Origin: Hyaloscypha bicolor E
Taxonomy: Eukaryota > Ascomycota > Leotiomycetes > Helotiales > Hyaloscyphaceae
NCBI RefSeq assembly: GCF_002865645.1
Contig: NW_020194589.1
Span: forward strand, 1,410,812-1,474,811
Length of the DNA stretch: 64,000 nucleotides
Reading direction: 5' to 3'
Notes under the pieces: generated by a model
What the model was told of the DNA's origin: nothing
The model's input: the letters and a program-made list of their open reading frames with translations, nothing else
The model's database searches: none
Translations under genes and position numbers: made by a program
Part shown: in pieces, positions 12,317 to 22,184 of the stretch
Layout of the letters: every line of letters begins with the position of its first letter
Position numbering within the stretch: the stretch's first letter is position 1

Positions 12317-13155
12317 GTTAACCTTAATCGTACGGAAAGCGATAAGGATCAGAAGACCAGGCGATTTCGAATCCGGTTTTCGACTTTCGACTTTCGACTC
12401 GGCACGTGCCACCCTGCCAAAAATCGCAAACACCCATATATTATGCCTATATACTATACCCCCTTCCTATATCTCTATTACTACTTCAAATATTTACTTT
12501 CTCTCTCTCTCTCTCTCTCTCTAAGTATAAGGATAAGAGAGGGGAGATATGGGAGGAAAGGAGGGGGGAGAGGGGCCAAAGTGAGGGAACTTGATCAAAA
12601 ATTTATATTACTAAATTTTTAGTATCTATAGCCTATAATTATAGGGCTTCCTTTTCCTCGCAAGTCGCATGCCTTGAAGCTCGCTTTTCGATTTTCGCTG
12701 TTCGATTTTCGCTTTTCGCTTTCCTCTTTCCACTTTCCACTTTTTACTTTTCACTTTTCACTTTTCACTTTTCACTTTTCACTTTTCACTTTTCACTTTT
12801 CACTTTTCACTTTTCACTTTTCACTTTTCACTTTTCACTTTTCACTTTTCACTTTTCACACTTTTCACTTTTCACTTTTCACTTTTCACTTTTCACTTTT
12901 CACTTTTCACTCGCCCTCCCCCCCCCTCCTACTACTCACCTCTCACCCCTCTCTTGTATATATATAAATAAGAATTAAAGAGAGAGTAATATTTTTAAGT
13001 AGTACTAATGGGTAGAGGTACAGGGGCGTGGTATGTGGGTGATTTTTGGTGGGGTGAGCACGTGCCAAGTCGGGCATCAAAAGTCGAAAACCGAAGTCGA
13101 AAATCGCTTGATCACTTGATCCTTATGGCTTTCCGTATAATCACGATTGGGTTAC
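12317..13155. mobile_element. Foldback-type element: ~120-bp inverted arms around a minisatellite core
   Basis: The left arm (about 12317-12437) and right arm (about 13036-13155) are inverse copies. Shared blocks include TACGGAAAGC..ATAAGGATCA, CGATTT..CGGTTTTCGACTTT, GGCACGTGCC and CCAAAAATCGCAAACACCCA-like sequence. They differ by small indels and substitutions. The 600-bp core has a (CT)n run near 12503-12522 and a long TTTTCAC minisatellite (12747-12910). No coding capacity or clear target duplication was found, so it could be a foldback transposon or another large inverted repeat. Confidence 0.65.
12747..12910. repeat. TTTTCAC 7-bp minisatellite, about 23 units
   Basis: A near-perfect tandem of the heptamer TTTTCAC is interrupted once near 12860. 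It translates as a Phe/His/Ser/Leu/Thr periodic frame that is not a gene. A degenerate lead-in (TTTTCGATTTTCGC) precedes it. Confidence 0.95.
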
Positions 13156-13319
13156 CGTTTTCAAACTAGTTTCCCCGCTTGTGGAGGCCATGTTGGCCGC
13201 ATTCGTGGCCAGTCAGAGTTTTGACCAAAGCACGATTGAGTTACCGCTTTCGAACTAGTCTCCCCGCTTATGAGGCCACCCTGGGTGTATTCGTGGCCTT
13301 CAGAGCTTTGACCGAAGCA
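13143..13319. repeat. Two-copy 89-bp tandem duplication
   Basis: ACGATTGGGTTACCGTTTTC at 13143 and ACGATTGAGTTACCGCTTTC at 13232 start two similar blocks ending in TTTGACC(A/G)AAGC. Differences are mostly transitions, including several C/T changes. It overlaps the right arm of the foldback element. Confidence 0.75.
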
Positions 13320-13492
13320 CTAGGCTACTCGCTGTTGCTTATTTGGATGTCAGGGCGGCACTTCACTGGTGTATTCTCCACGAGAAGAACACCTATTTTG
13401 GAGCTTCAATTTTCACTTTCTTCCGGCATTCTTTCCGGGAATGCGACACCTCTTCTGTTATCACGATATTCTAAGCTGCACCGAAGCCAACC

Positions 13493-15320
13493 ATGGTGTA
13501 CTGCGGGAGAGCTAGCAGAGCTTGCTCTAATTGTCGGCTGAGAAGAATCAGGGTACGTCGTTGAAAAGCAGCGTACTGATGTGCCTATCAGTCGTTTAGT
13601 TTTAAGGTGTCTCCTGATTTTAATTCGCTTCAAGTGCAACCTAGTCGAACCCGCATGTATGCAGTGCTTGAGGGCCGGCAAAATTTGTCCAGGATACCGG
13701 GACCAGCTGTCCCTCTTGTTTCGCGACGAGAGCGCGAAGGTCATTAAAAAAGCACGTAGCCTTGAAATTCCACGCAGGTGTCGCGAAACTCGCCAGAACG
13801 AAGAGAGACCGAAGAAGAGCCTTGATGTTTCTGTTCTCCTGCCTTCCAATGACGTCGGGACGCCTCGTGATGCCCAATCTTCTGTTTCAACTGAAACTTT
13901 CGGGACGCAATTCCAGTCTTCAATCTTAGGGAGTCTCTCACTTCATTCTCTCCTCTCCTCGACGAGCTTAGAAGATTTGGGCATCACTTTCCTCACCTGC
14001 TATGTGGCTGTCATTTCGCCCTTTGCGACGGCTCAATCAAGTGCCTCTTCATCCCCTCTGTTTACCAGCAAAGCATCCGTCGACGCAGTGTCCTGTGTAG
14101 GTCTGGCAGGCCTCTCCAACGTGACTAACAATCAAGACCTTATGATGATTGCACAGCACAAATACGCAGCAACGATACGGCATGTCGGGGCAGCCCTTCA
14201 AGAACCTGTCAGTGCTGATCTGGATGACACATTCAGAGCGGTGATAATGCTGGCTCTATTTGAAGTGTGTCCCTGGTCAATTATGAGTTTTGATTCAAGC
14301 TGATCAACATTTACAGGTAGTTAATTGTACTTCGCAGTCGGGGAAGGCATGGGGCCTACATGTTGATGGTGCAGCAGCATTACTGAGAACGATAGCCTCA
14401 AAACAGCCTCCGCGCCAGCCAGGTCTTCGAATGCAACTACATTTTTGTTTCTTAGCTGTATGTCTTAGTGATCTATGGTTACCGAAGAAAGCCCTGACGT
14501 ATGACTGATGCAGTTTATTCGATACCTTCAAAGCGGGCAGAATGTTCCAGCAAGCTTTTCTGAATGGTCTCGATATTGCCGAGACTCTCAGTGTCCCGCA
14601 GACTACCCGGCAGCGTCTCTTGTGGGGATTGTCAGTCGATTTGTCGATTTACACGCATCCATCAAATCAGTACATACTCCTAATGCCGATATCATTGTTC
14701 GGAATGCTCTGCTATGCGAAGCAGAATTAGAAGAGTGGGAAGCAACGCTTCCTGGACACTGGGGATATGGCGCCGCATCGCCGAGAGAACCAGAATCCAG
14801 GATGTTCAACGGGCAATACTATATCTACAACGACATCTGGATTGGTAGAATTTTGGATCACTATCGGTGGTCGCGCATCCTCGTGAATGAAATGCTGCTA
14901 ATATATATTGGGAAAATCGCGCCACACCCACTGGAATATAATACACAGCGAACGAAATCTCTTGCAATAATTTCCCAAATGGCCACAGAAATTTGCGTTA
15001 GCGTTTCTGGTCAGCTTTATTGTAACACTCTCCCGATATCAAAGATTAGATTGGTCCCGGCTACATCTGGCTTCTTTTTGCTTTTATTTGCTGTGGCAGT
15101 TGCAGGAAGCTCATTTGGTGTATCTGAGGAGTTGCATGGCTGGGTTGCCAAGTTGCTAGAGGAGATTGGGCATAAAATGGGTATTAGAAGGGCTCTAATG
15201 TTGGTACCTGCGATGAAGAAGCAGCGAGAACGTTGGGCACAAGATGTCGAAGCATTACCCCACCATGCTATGGTTGGTATAGCCAGGGAACGGGCAGTAT
15301 GGGACAGGGAACTCTTTTAA
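13493..15320 (+). CDS. Zn2Cys6 transcription factor (C6 fungal regulator)
   Basis: Four exons: 13493-13552, 13635-14264, 14317-14457 and 14514-15320; introns are 82, 52 and 56 nt; product 545 residues. The DNA-binding Zn2Cys6 cluster is split by intron 1. The 20-codon first exon supplies CSNC and the second supplies the remaining cysteines (CNLVEPACMQCLRAGKICPG). This restores the exact C-x2-C-x6-C spacing, and the following GYRDQLSLLFRDES is a common continuation in this family. The central and C-terminal parts (LALFE/VVNCTS, SGKAWGLHVDGAAALLR, RILVNEMLL) resemble the fungal-specific regulatory region (Fungal_trans_2/DUF3468-like). It is expected to be a nuclear DNA-binding regulator; the target is unknown. 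The tyrosinase lies 2 kb upstream and points away, so a regulatory link is only a possibility. Acceptor AAG at intron 1 is slightly unusual. Confidence 0.88.
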
Positions 15321-15589
15321 GATTCAACAATCTCTGGAGGAGCTGGCGCTCGGCGAAGCTAGAGGATCGCACCAAGGCAAGGCTGGATTATAGACATAAG
15401 GATATTGATTTTTGATATGTATAGCCCTGTTTTGCACCCGGGACAAGTTTCCTCCCTCCTGCCCCAAAGTCGTCTCTGTTATCCCTCGAGCGAGGAAATA
15501 TCAATCCACCACCCAACAATCTCTGTCAGCCACCCATTTCAAATTTTCATCATATCTCCGTCTTGACTAAAGCAAACCAAGTTGTCCCA

Positions 15590-16507
15590 TCACGTTGCAC
15601 GCGGAAGTTCGAGATCAACCAGCCAAGGAGCGTTGGTCGGTCTGTACTGGAGGTTCATGATGGCCGCGTTGACCATCAAGGTCTCCTTCCCAAAATTGAT
15701 GGGCCAACTGCTTGAATTCGGATAGACGTTTGGCTGCGGAGATTGTTCTTCGATCGCCTTAGCTCCAATCAGCGTCTTGTCGTCTTTCCATGTAATGACC
15801 TTGGCGCCGTACGCCTCGTGGATATGTCCAAAGCAGTAGAGACGAGGTCGAGCGCGGCTGACTGCTCGAAGCAGGTTCTCGCAACCCACAGTCCCGTGGG
15901 CTGTCCAGTCAAGAATATCTTTCGGTGGCCCGTGGGTCATCATAATGTCGACAGAAGGGAAATCGGGGATAGGATTCGTTGCGATGGAAGTGACGCCGGG
16001 GGCAGATTGATCCTGGAGATTGAAGCGGTCCTCATTTCTTTCGTAGGGGAATGCCCAGTCGTAGAATTCGGGCTGATATGGAGAGGTGTAGATGGTGAAC
16101 TTGGCACCGTTTTTGAGGGTAAAGGTGTTGAGTCCTTCTTCGAGGTAGGTGACGCCTGCTTCTTTTGCCAATGGCCCCTTGAATATTTCCATTGCGTTGT
16201 CATGTTCCGCTATATCCTCAGGGTCCGCATCTTCGAACAGGTGATTTCTCCAGTAATTTCCGTCAAGAGAGAAATCATGGTTCCCCCCAATGACCAACTT
16301 TAGCTCAGCATCGATGCTGCTGAGCATGTTCAGAACACCTTTATAGGCCTTCAATCCCCCGCGTTCAGTCAAGTCGCCGGCATGGAGAAGAACGTCGACT
16401 TTGGGGACTGGTTGACGGAAGGCGCCGTACCACTTTTCCGCATTCCCAAATTGGAAGTTGTGAGTGTCTGAAATTATCATGAATCTTGTAGCAACAGGTT
16501 TCGCCAT
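15590..16507 (-). CDS. Calcineurin-like metallophosphoesterase
   Basis: A single-exon frame of 305 residues. The dinuclear-metal phosphoesterase signature is complete and in order: SDTH near residue 14, HAGDLTE near 42, GGNHDFSL near 74, MMTHGPP near 189 and FGHIHEAYG near 226. This order fits the UPF0046/MPPED-type cytosolic phosphodiesterase group common in fungi, of unknown physiological substrate. There is no signal peptide. It is convergent with the Zn2Cys6 regulator, with 269 bp between stop codons. Length is normal for the group and no damage is seen. Confidence 0.93.
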   Translation of the reverse strand: MAKPVATRFMIISDTHNFQFGNAEKWYGAFRQPVPKVDVLLHAGDLTERGGLKAYKGVLNMLSSIDAELKLVIGGNHDFSLDGNYWRNHLFEDADPEDIAEHDNAMEIFKGPLAKEAGVTYLEEGLNTFTLKNGAKFTIYTSPYQPEFYDWAFPYERNEDRFNLQDQSAPGVTSIATNPIPDFPSVDIMMTHGPPKDILDWTAHGTVGCENLLRAVSRARPRLYCFGHIHEAYGAKVITWKDDKTLIGAKAIEEQSPQPNVYPNSSSWPINFGKETLMVNAAIMNLQYRPTNAPWLVDLELPRAT

Positions 16508-17071
16508 ATTGAACCGCGGCTTTCGTGGACGGGGTGTTCAAAGAGAGCCTTTCGCTGTCAAAGGGGGAAGGTGGACGCCGTTTTTGATTGCTGGATTTTC
16601 GATATAGGATTCACAAAGAGAAGTCGTGGGGAGGAAACTGCGGAGGAGAGAGGCTTGAAGCCGTCTTATATCGTCGACAGAGAGAGAGAGAGACTGGAAC
16701 CGAGTTCCGCCTCGTTGGGTCGTCGCTCAAAGAAAGGTGGGCCGCCACGTTTCAGTTGTGAGACATCAAGCAACTCGCTTCGTTCAATCCTTACACAGCT
16801 GTGTTCTGTCCGAGAAGGACATAGACACGGATGAGCTCGAGTGAGTGGTTGATGAGAGTGTTGAAAGGCTCGAGGAACTCAATGTCAGCCTAAAATAACA
16901 GTCATGTGACTCAACCGAGAAAGATGCGATACAGACTTCGGAACTTGCGGATTCTACTTCACTTTCATTCTTTCACCAATTTATTGTTTCATGTGTAGGC
17001 TTGTTTGACTGGTGATTCTTTACTTGTGGTTCATGTCCAGTCCCCTGTTTCCCCCCAGTGCGAGAAAGAAG
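16508..17071. other. Intergenic between metallophosphoesterase and GST genes
   Basis: Promoter side of the metallophosphoesterase and 3' side of the GST gene. An 87-codon frame at 16571-16834 has no motif and is treated as chance. Confidence 0.5.
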
Positions 17072-17824
17072 TTAATCTACGGAGGTCACTTTCTTCCAGC
17101 TCTCCCTCGCCAGCATTGCGTCAAACCACTTCGCGACATGAGGATATTTCTCGAAGGTACTGAGATAACCACAGTCTCTCGCAATTAGACCGTATGGAAC
17201 GTGGAAAAGGTCAGCAAGGGTCACCTCATCTCCCGCCAGATACTTTTGCTTTGAGAGGATTCCTTCATAAACAGCCAGCGTGGTATCGAGTTGGGCGGCG
17301 TGTTTGGCGACCTGTGCATCATCGGGTCCTCCCATTCCTTTCCATCTGCATCTGTTAGCATGGCAAATATCGATATGGGGGGTTGTTGAAACTCGTACCC
17401 CTTGAAAACTTTTTCAAAGGCGATTCCAGCCGTGGGTGGGTCGAAGTAGAACTGCTCCAGTGAGCACGCCTACTTGTCCCCTGGTCAGCAAATTTCGTCT
17501 CACTTTTTGACTAGAAATACGCGCCTGCTCAAACAATCCATACGCCTTCAAGTCATCCTCAGCAGGTATCAGTGAAGTTCCCTGGCCAGCGTACTTCTTC
17601 GCGATGTACTTGGCAATGGCTCTGCTCTCGAACAAGATGAATCCATCGTCGTCGAGGACCGGAATCTTGCCAAATGGCTGCAGCTTCATGTACTTTTCGG
17701 ACTTGTTCTCAGCCTTGGAGAAATCAATGGTGATCAGCTCGTAAGGAACGCCTTTCTCGTACAGAGCGGTGAGGACACGCTGAGTGCAAGTCGAGCGCTT
17801 CGCGCCGTAAACCTTGAGGACCAT
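17072..17824 (-). CDS. Glutathione S-transferase (phi/GstF-like), unusual first intron
   Basis: The thioredoxin-like N-domain starts MVLKVYGAKRSTCTQRVLTA with KIPVLDDDGFILFESRAIAKYI (glutathione-site Glu-Ser). The C-domain has LAGDEVTLADLFHVPYG. It should conjugate glutathione to electrophiles in the cytosol. Exons: 17525-17824, 17399-17469 and 17072-17345; intron 2 (17346-17398) is canonical. Intron 1 is odd: the only acceptor that avoids a stop (..AAGTAG, ending at 17470) needs a phase-0 donor. The homology-consistent junction (..GLFEQ|ACSLEQFYFD..) uses a non-GT donor (GCGCGT, 55-nt intron), giving 214 residues, the usual length. The only GT alternative in phase (GTGAGA at 17503) gives a very short 34-nt intron and six extra residues. 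Family call is firm; exon 1 end is uncertain. Confidence 0.88.
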
Positions 17825-18662
17825 TTTCGCGGTTGTGTTTGGGTTTGTATGGGAAGAATATTGCTTTTGTTGAAAAAGTCTCTGATATACGTACTATAGA
17901 TTTTGCGAGTGAATTGGGGAGGATGAGGCTATCTATATCCTCTGCCTTCACACTGTGCAACATCGTCTCACGGCAAAATGGCGCGGCTGTGGGTACGGGC
18001 TGATTTAGCGCCACGACATGCAGGCGGTGGACATGCACGTTTCTTTTGCCGTGCAACTGAAACTCAATTACCAACCACGGAGAGGAAGCTGAGTCAAGTA
18101 TGAGAAATCCGGCACGGCTCCCACGAACACCCTTGCCCCAAATTACCGTACAACAATTTGGTCCTCCGCGTGCATTCCGATGCAGGATGTGGCCCGTTCC
18201 AAATCAAGTGGCTCATCACAAAGTGATTGGCCAGATTATACTTGGACGGCCGGGTGCACACACCCGACATACACTTTTATTTGAGTTTCCACTGCCCAAG
18301 GCATTCTTCCTGGCTCGCTCCAACCCAATCGCTCTCGACCTCAGCCTGTTGGACTTGTGATCACGTGACTCAAATATGTCAGAACTAGCTGGCGATGAAT
18401 GTACGAAAGTACTTCGCGCTGAGATGGTACGGAAAGCTGTAAGAACGTCGGTCCAAGTGAGAAACGCAAAATGGGAAACCAGTAGCCTATAACTTAGCGG
18501 CCTTGGCGCTGTAACTTGGTAATTAGAAGCCTATAATTATAGCGCTTACGTCCCACTCTCGACCTCCGAAAAGCCTCGCTTCTGCCCCGCCCGATCTCAT
18601 TTTCTCCTCCTCTTCGAACCTTCACCATCGAAAGCTCTCGTCGAGGAAATAGTACACTAACT
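17825..18662. other. Intergenic, divergent promoter region
   Basis: It separates the GST gene from the doubtful membrane-protein gene at 18663. Frames at 18100-18360 and 18494-18811 have no motif. ATCACGTGAC near 18360 is a plausible CACGTG-type box but is unproven. Confidence 0.45.
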
Positions 18663-19379
18663 ATGTCTGTCGGCTGGTTGGCTCTACCACTCATAGTTAT
18701 CGCAGCAGTACTTTCTTTCGCTCTTCCGAGAGTCCAAGGTAATCCTACGATCCCCCTCCGACAAGGCTGAGTCAACTCACCACCACCGACAATCGACAGA
18801 GCCGACCTCATTGCAGTCTACATCAACACAAGCAAACAATGTATTATGGCGAGGCGCATTCCTCGGTCTCGTTCCTCTTGCCTTGAATGCAAATTACGCA
18901 ATGACCCAGCTGTCGAGTCTAGATGTCAACTTTCCGGAGTCCAGCCTCCATTTGCGGCTCGTAGCTCGCCGTTCGTCCGTCTCGCCGATGCTCTCGAGGT
19001 TCTGATTGAGCTATCTCCCCGCGTCTGTCAAGGACACCACTTACAACAAGGAGCCAGATATTTCAACTGGCGACGCGCACGAAACAGTCTTTGTCCCGAA
19101 GTTACACTGCTTGAGGAAGGCTCTGCGGGTAAGCATCCATTCGCCTTCCTTACATTATTCATCGTCACGCTATTGCAAGCCGTCAAAATATTCGGCTTCG
19201 AGGGGTTATTGTGGACCAAAGTCTGGGCAGGCTGCTTTTTGGGTTCCTATACTGTCCTTGCTTTTGCCAATTTCTCGCTCCCTAAAATGGAGAAACGAGC
19301 TTCACTTCACGATGGCTACCGGAGAAGTATTATCAATCGGCAGCTTTATTACTGTTGTGACTTAGCTTGGCGTCACTAG
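18663..19379 (+). CDS. Possible multi-exon small membrane protein, gene model uncertain
   Basis: The start MSVGWLALPLIVIAAVLSFA is a convincing hydrophobic leader or anchor. It is followed by a good intron (GTAATC..GACAG, 18739-18797) in phase with a second exon containing LWRGAFLGLVPLALNANYA. Further down, a GTAAGC..GCAAG intron (about 19128-19178) precedes another hydrophobic stretch, FGFEGLLWTKVWAGCFLGSY. The middle exon cannot be fixed: a stop at 19003 in one frame must be spliced out, and two frames compete to the end. I recognise no family. It may be a real 3-4-exon gene or a relic. Confidence 0.3.
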
Positions 19380-19629
19380 ACTGGCTCTAGATTGCCATAT
19401 CTGTGTTTATTGGTGGGCGCTTTTCGAAGTTGTATCAGATCAATTCGGCTTGTTGTGTCTAGCTATGGACAATACAGTACCTTTTTTGTCCGTTGCCTAA
19501 ATCACCTGATCTTACCCCTTTTTTGGCCAGGGCACCAGACCCTATATATAGACCTGCAAATCCCCTCTTAGAACAGCAATCGAGTGGTTCTTTCCTAACC
19601 GACATTTTTACAGTGCAGAGGGAAAGAAC

Positions 19630-19979
19630 TGTTGAAATTAGGGGCCTGAGGCCCCTAATAGGATTAGTAAGCCCTGGAACAGAGCCTTAGGGGCTGTGCA
19701 CTAATGGGGCTTAAGCCATGGGCTTATTACTGAGTAGATTATGCCCTGTAAGGTTGATTCAGGGCATAATATGCCCTGTGAGGCTAAATCGGTTCAGCTG
19801 AGGTTGAATGGTTTAGTATAAGGCTCTCTGGTTTAGGGGTTTAGTGCATGTGACTTAGGGGGTTCAGGGCTATATATACAGGCTACTTACCACTGTAGAA
19901 CAGCAGTCAATTCAGTACGTTTTACTTGGTTTATATTGCAAGCACGTGACCCTAGCTTTATTATTTAGCTAGATTAACA
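19630..19979 (+). repeat. Copia-type LTR, left arm (350 bp)
   Basis: It starts TGTTGAAATTAGGGG and ends GATTAACA, with short TGTT/AACA inverted ends. The primer-binding site follows with no gap. The interior has a CTATATATA box (about 19870), consistent with an LTR promoter. Confidence 0.88.
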
Positions 19980-19989
19980 GGTTATGAGC
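19980..19989 (+). other. Primer-binding site matching the initiator tRNA-Met anticodon arm
   Basis: GGTTATGAGC directly follows the LTR. It is the reverse complement of the GCTCATAACC anticodon-stem/loop segment of eukaryotic initiator tRNA-Met, as in elements primed by a half-tRNA (Drosophila copia). The inverse copy lies at 20264-20273. Confidence 0.75.
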
Positions 19990-20273
19990 ACCGGAAGCTA
20001 CCTCTACGCACTATAAATCACTGAATCGGCTCACTAGTACCTACCGGAAATATCCCCCAGAAGTACACTATGGAAGACGACTTTAGTATGGAAAAGCCCC
20101 GGATCGCCAGGCTTACAGGGCCCAATTATAGGCCCTGGAGCGTTCAGGTACATAGGCTTTTCCATACTAAAGTCGTCTTCCATAGTGTACTTCTGGGGGA
20201 TATTTCCGGTAGGTACTAGTGAGCCGATTCAGTGATTTATAGTGCGTAGAGGTAGCTTCCGGTGCTCATAACC

Positions 20274-20623
20274 TGTTAATCTAGCTAAATAATAAAGCTA
20301 GGGTCACGTGCTTGCAATATAAACCAAGTAAAACGTACTGAATTGACTGCTGTTCTACAGTGGTAAGTAGCCTGTATATATAGCCCTGAACCCCCTAAGT
20401 CACATGCACTAAACCCCTAAACCAGAGAGCCTTATACTAAACCATTCAACCTCAGCTGAACCGATTTAGCCTCACAGGGCATATTATGCCCTGAATCAAC
20501 CTTACAGGGCATAATCTACTCAGTAATAAGCCCATGGCTTAAGCCCCATTAGTGCACAGCCCCTAAGGCTCTGTTCCAGGGCTTACTAATCCTATTAGGG
20601 GCCTCAGGCCCCTAATTTCAACA
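20274..20623 (-). repeat. Copia-type LTR, right arm (350 bp, inverted)
   Basis: Exact inverse of 19630-19979 by eye, ending ..CCCCTAATTTCAACA on the plus strand. Its orientation means transcription from both LTRs would converge on the centre. Confidence 0.88.
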
Positions 20624-21418
20624 CCCTGTATCTTAGTCTCGAGCTCCCCGCTCCTTCTTCCCTCTTTAGACGTACATACACACCCAATACAGCTGTTTTC
20701 CTTGAGAACGCCAGCCACGGGTCGTGATACGATCCCTGCCAAAATTGCCATTGCTAACTTATTGTTGGGCCTTCTCGTGCTCATAAATTGTAACGTCATG
20801 ACCCTTAGGCTTCTAGACTTGTTTCATTTCGGATTGACGCAATTTTGTTCAGTGAAAAACTTCATTGAGGGGCGGTAAATTGATCTCTTACGCTCCCCAC
20901 TATCCTATATGCGGAATGATCCAAGTGGCTTAAAGCCTATATATTACTGTGTCTGTTCTTTTAGGTTCGGGTACGCCTTTGCCGGGTGGTTCAATCTTCG
21001 CGGAAGAACTCTCGGAAGCTTTCTCGCACAAGGAAGAGGTGCCTTTATGATCTGCTTTGGAGTCCTCCTCTTTTTCAGACAATGTTTGTCTGTTATAACT
21101 AGTGAGGTCCATTTGCTTCGATGGTTGAGGCCACAGCCTGACGTTTTTCTGACTTTCCGCAATATCTCATGTATTCCCATTTATCAACCTTCCTGCAGCT
21201 TTCTTATACTATCGAATTACATACGATCTTCGTGGGATGCCAAACCGCCGTGGACAAAAAATTTGGAATAAGAAAGCTTAGCAACCATAAGCCATAAGAG
21301 AAAAGTTCACGTTATTGCGGAGGTTCACTTGATTCCTGGAGCGCCTGATGTGGTCAATGAGACGAAAAGAACGCCAGAGTTGTCTCAGTCTTCATATTAC
21401 ATTCAGAGCGATCCCCAC
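20624..21418. other. Intergenic, no supported gene
   Basis: A 120-codon frame at 20909-21271 has no start context, introns or motif to support it. The segment ends at ATCCCCAC (21411-21418), the target duplication of the next MITE. Confidence 0.45.
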
Positions 21419-22016
21419 CAGTGTGTCAAAGGATTATTCAAGTTATTCAAGTTATTCAAGTTATTCAAGTTATTCAAGTTATTCATGAATAATTCATGAA
21501 TAACTTGAATAAAATAAGAGTAACGAATATCTTAAATAATTTGAGTAAAATAGAATAATTATTCATGAATAACATGAATAATCATGAATAATCACGTGGA
21601 GGTCACGTGGAAGTCAATTAATTATAGTAAATTGACATATATTTAAATTTAAAAAAAGAACTAAGGTATTGATTAAGCAGCCTTATATAAGCTAAGCTAA
21701 TATTTATATAAGGCTACTTAAATACAGATTTTCTATAATAAATAAACAGATTATCGCTAAGGTTCGATTCGCTTACCAAGCGCCACTACCACCTGATTGG
21801 GTAGCGAGGTGGCCCTTGGTGCGGCCCCCCCGAAGCCGTACCCGATTAGGCTAGCTCAGTCACGTGCATAAATCACGTGCGTTATTCAAGTTATTCATGA
21901 TTATTCATGAATAACTTGAATAATATATGAATAAAATAAGAGTAACGGGTTTTTAGCTTAAATAAAATAAGAGTAACGGCCGTTATTCTATTCTACTCTA
22001 TTCATTTGACACACTG
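21419..22016. mobile_element. hAT-type MITE, 598 bp, 8-bp target duplication
   Basis: The ends are perfect inverted repeats, CAGTGTGTCAAA and TTTGACACACTG. ATCCCCAC flanks both sides (21411-21418 and 22017-22024), the 8-bp duplication expected of hAT elements. Subterminal tandem decamers (GTTATTCAAG, about 21436-21485) recur inverted near the other end (about 21880-21920). The interior has two CACGTG-type sites and no coding frame. Relatives are at 27236-27379 and 53388-53825. Confidence 0.92.
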
Positions 22017-22184
22017 ATCCCCACCAGATCAAGATTTCCCCCCAGTACCCTGGCGCCAATTCCCACAATCAATTTCGGGAGCGCTTTAGCAGCAATAGAA
22101 AATCATCGCATCCTCTCCATCCCTGGTAAAGAATCCCCAATCATCCAATTAACCCCCAGAAAAACGAGTACTACCCCAACCCAC

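Larger units (their letters stand above)
19630..20623. mobile_element. 994-bp palindrome of two head-to-head copia-type LTR/gag units
   Basis: The left unit (19630-20098) reads LTR, primer-binding site, leader, then the start of a gag frame at 20070 (MEDDFSMEKPRIARLTGPNY, the N-terminal look of copia gag proteins). The right unit (20155-20623) is its exact inverse. I found no mismatch along the 469-bp arms. The spacer is 56 bp (20099-20154) and continues the left gag frame. The flanks (AGAAC left, CCCTG right) are not a target duplication. Unlike other repeats here, neither arm shows RIP-like decay. Both outer termini are TGTTGAAATT, i.e. the U3 end of an LTR. It contains no second LTR in direct orientation and no pol. 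Confidence 0.93.

Noticed and set aside
12674..12967. 97-codon Phe/His/Ser-rich periodic frame
   Set aside because: It is produced by the TTTTCAC minisatellite; the period of seven bases gives a repeating peptide by chance.
15743..16303. 186-codon frame opposite the metallophosphoesterase
   Set aside because: It is antisense to a gene with a complete catalytic signature.
21755..21775. GGTTCGATTCG as a tRNA B box
   Set aside because: No matching A box or cloverleaf around it; it lies inside a MITE.
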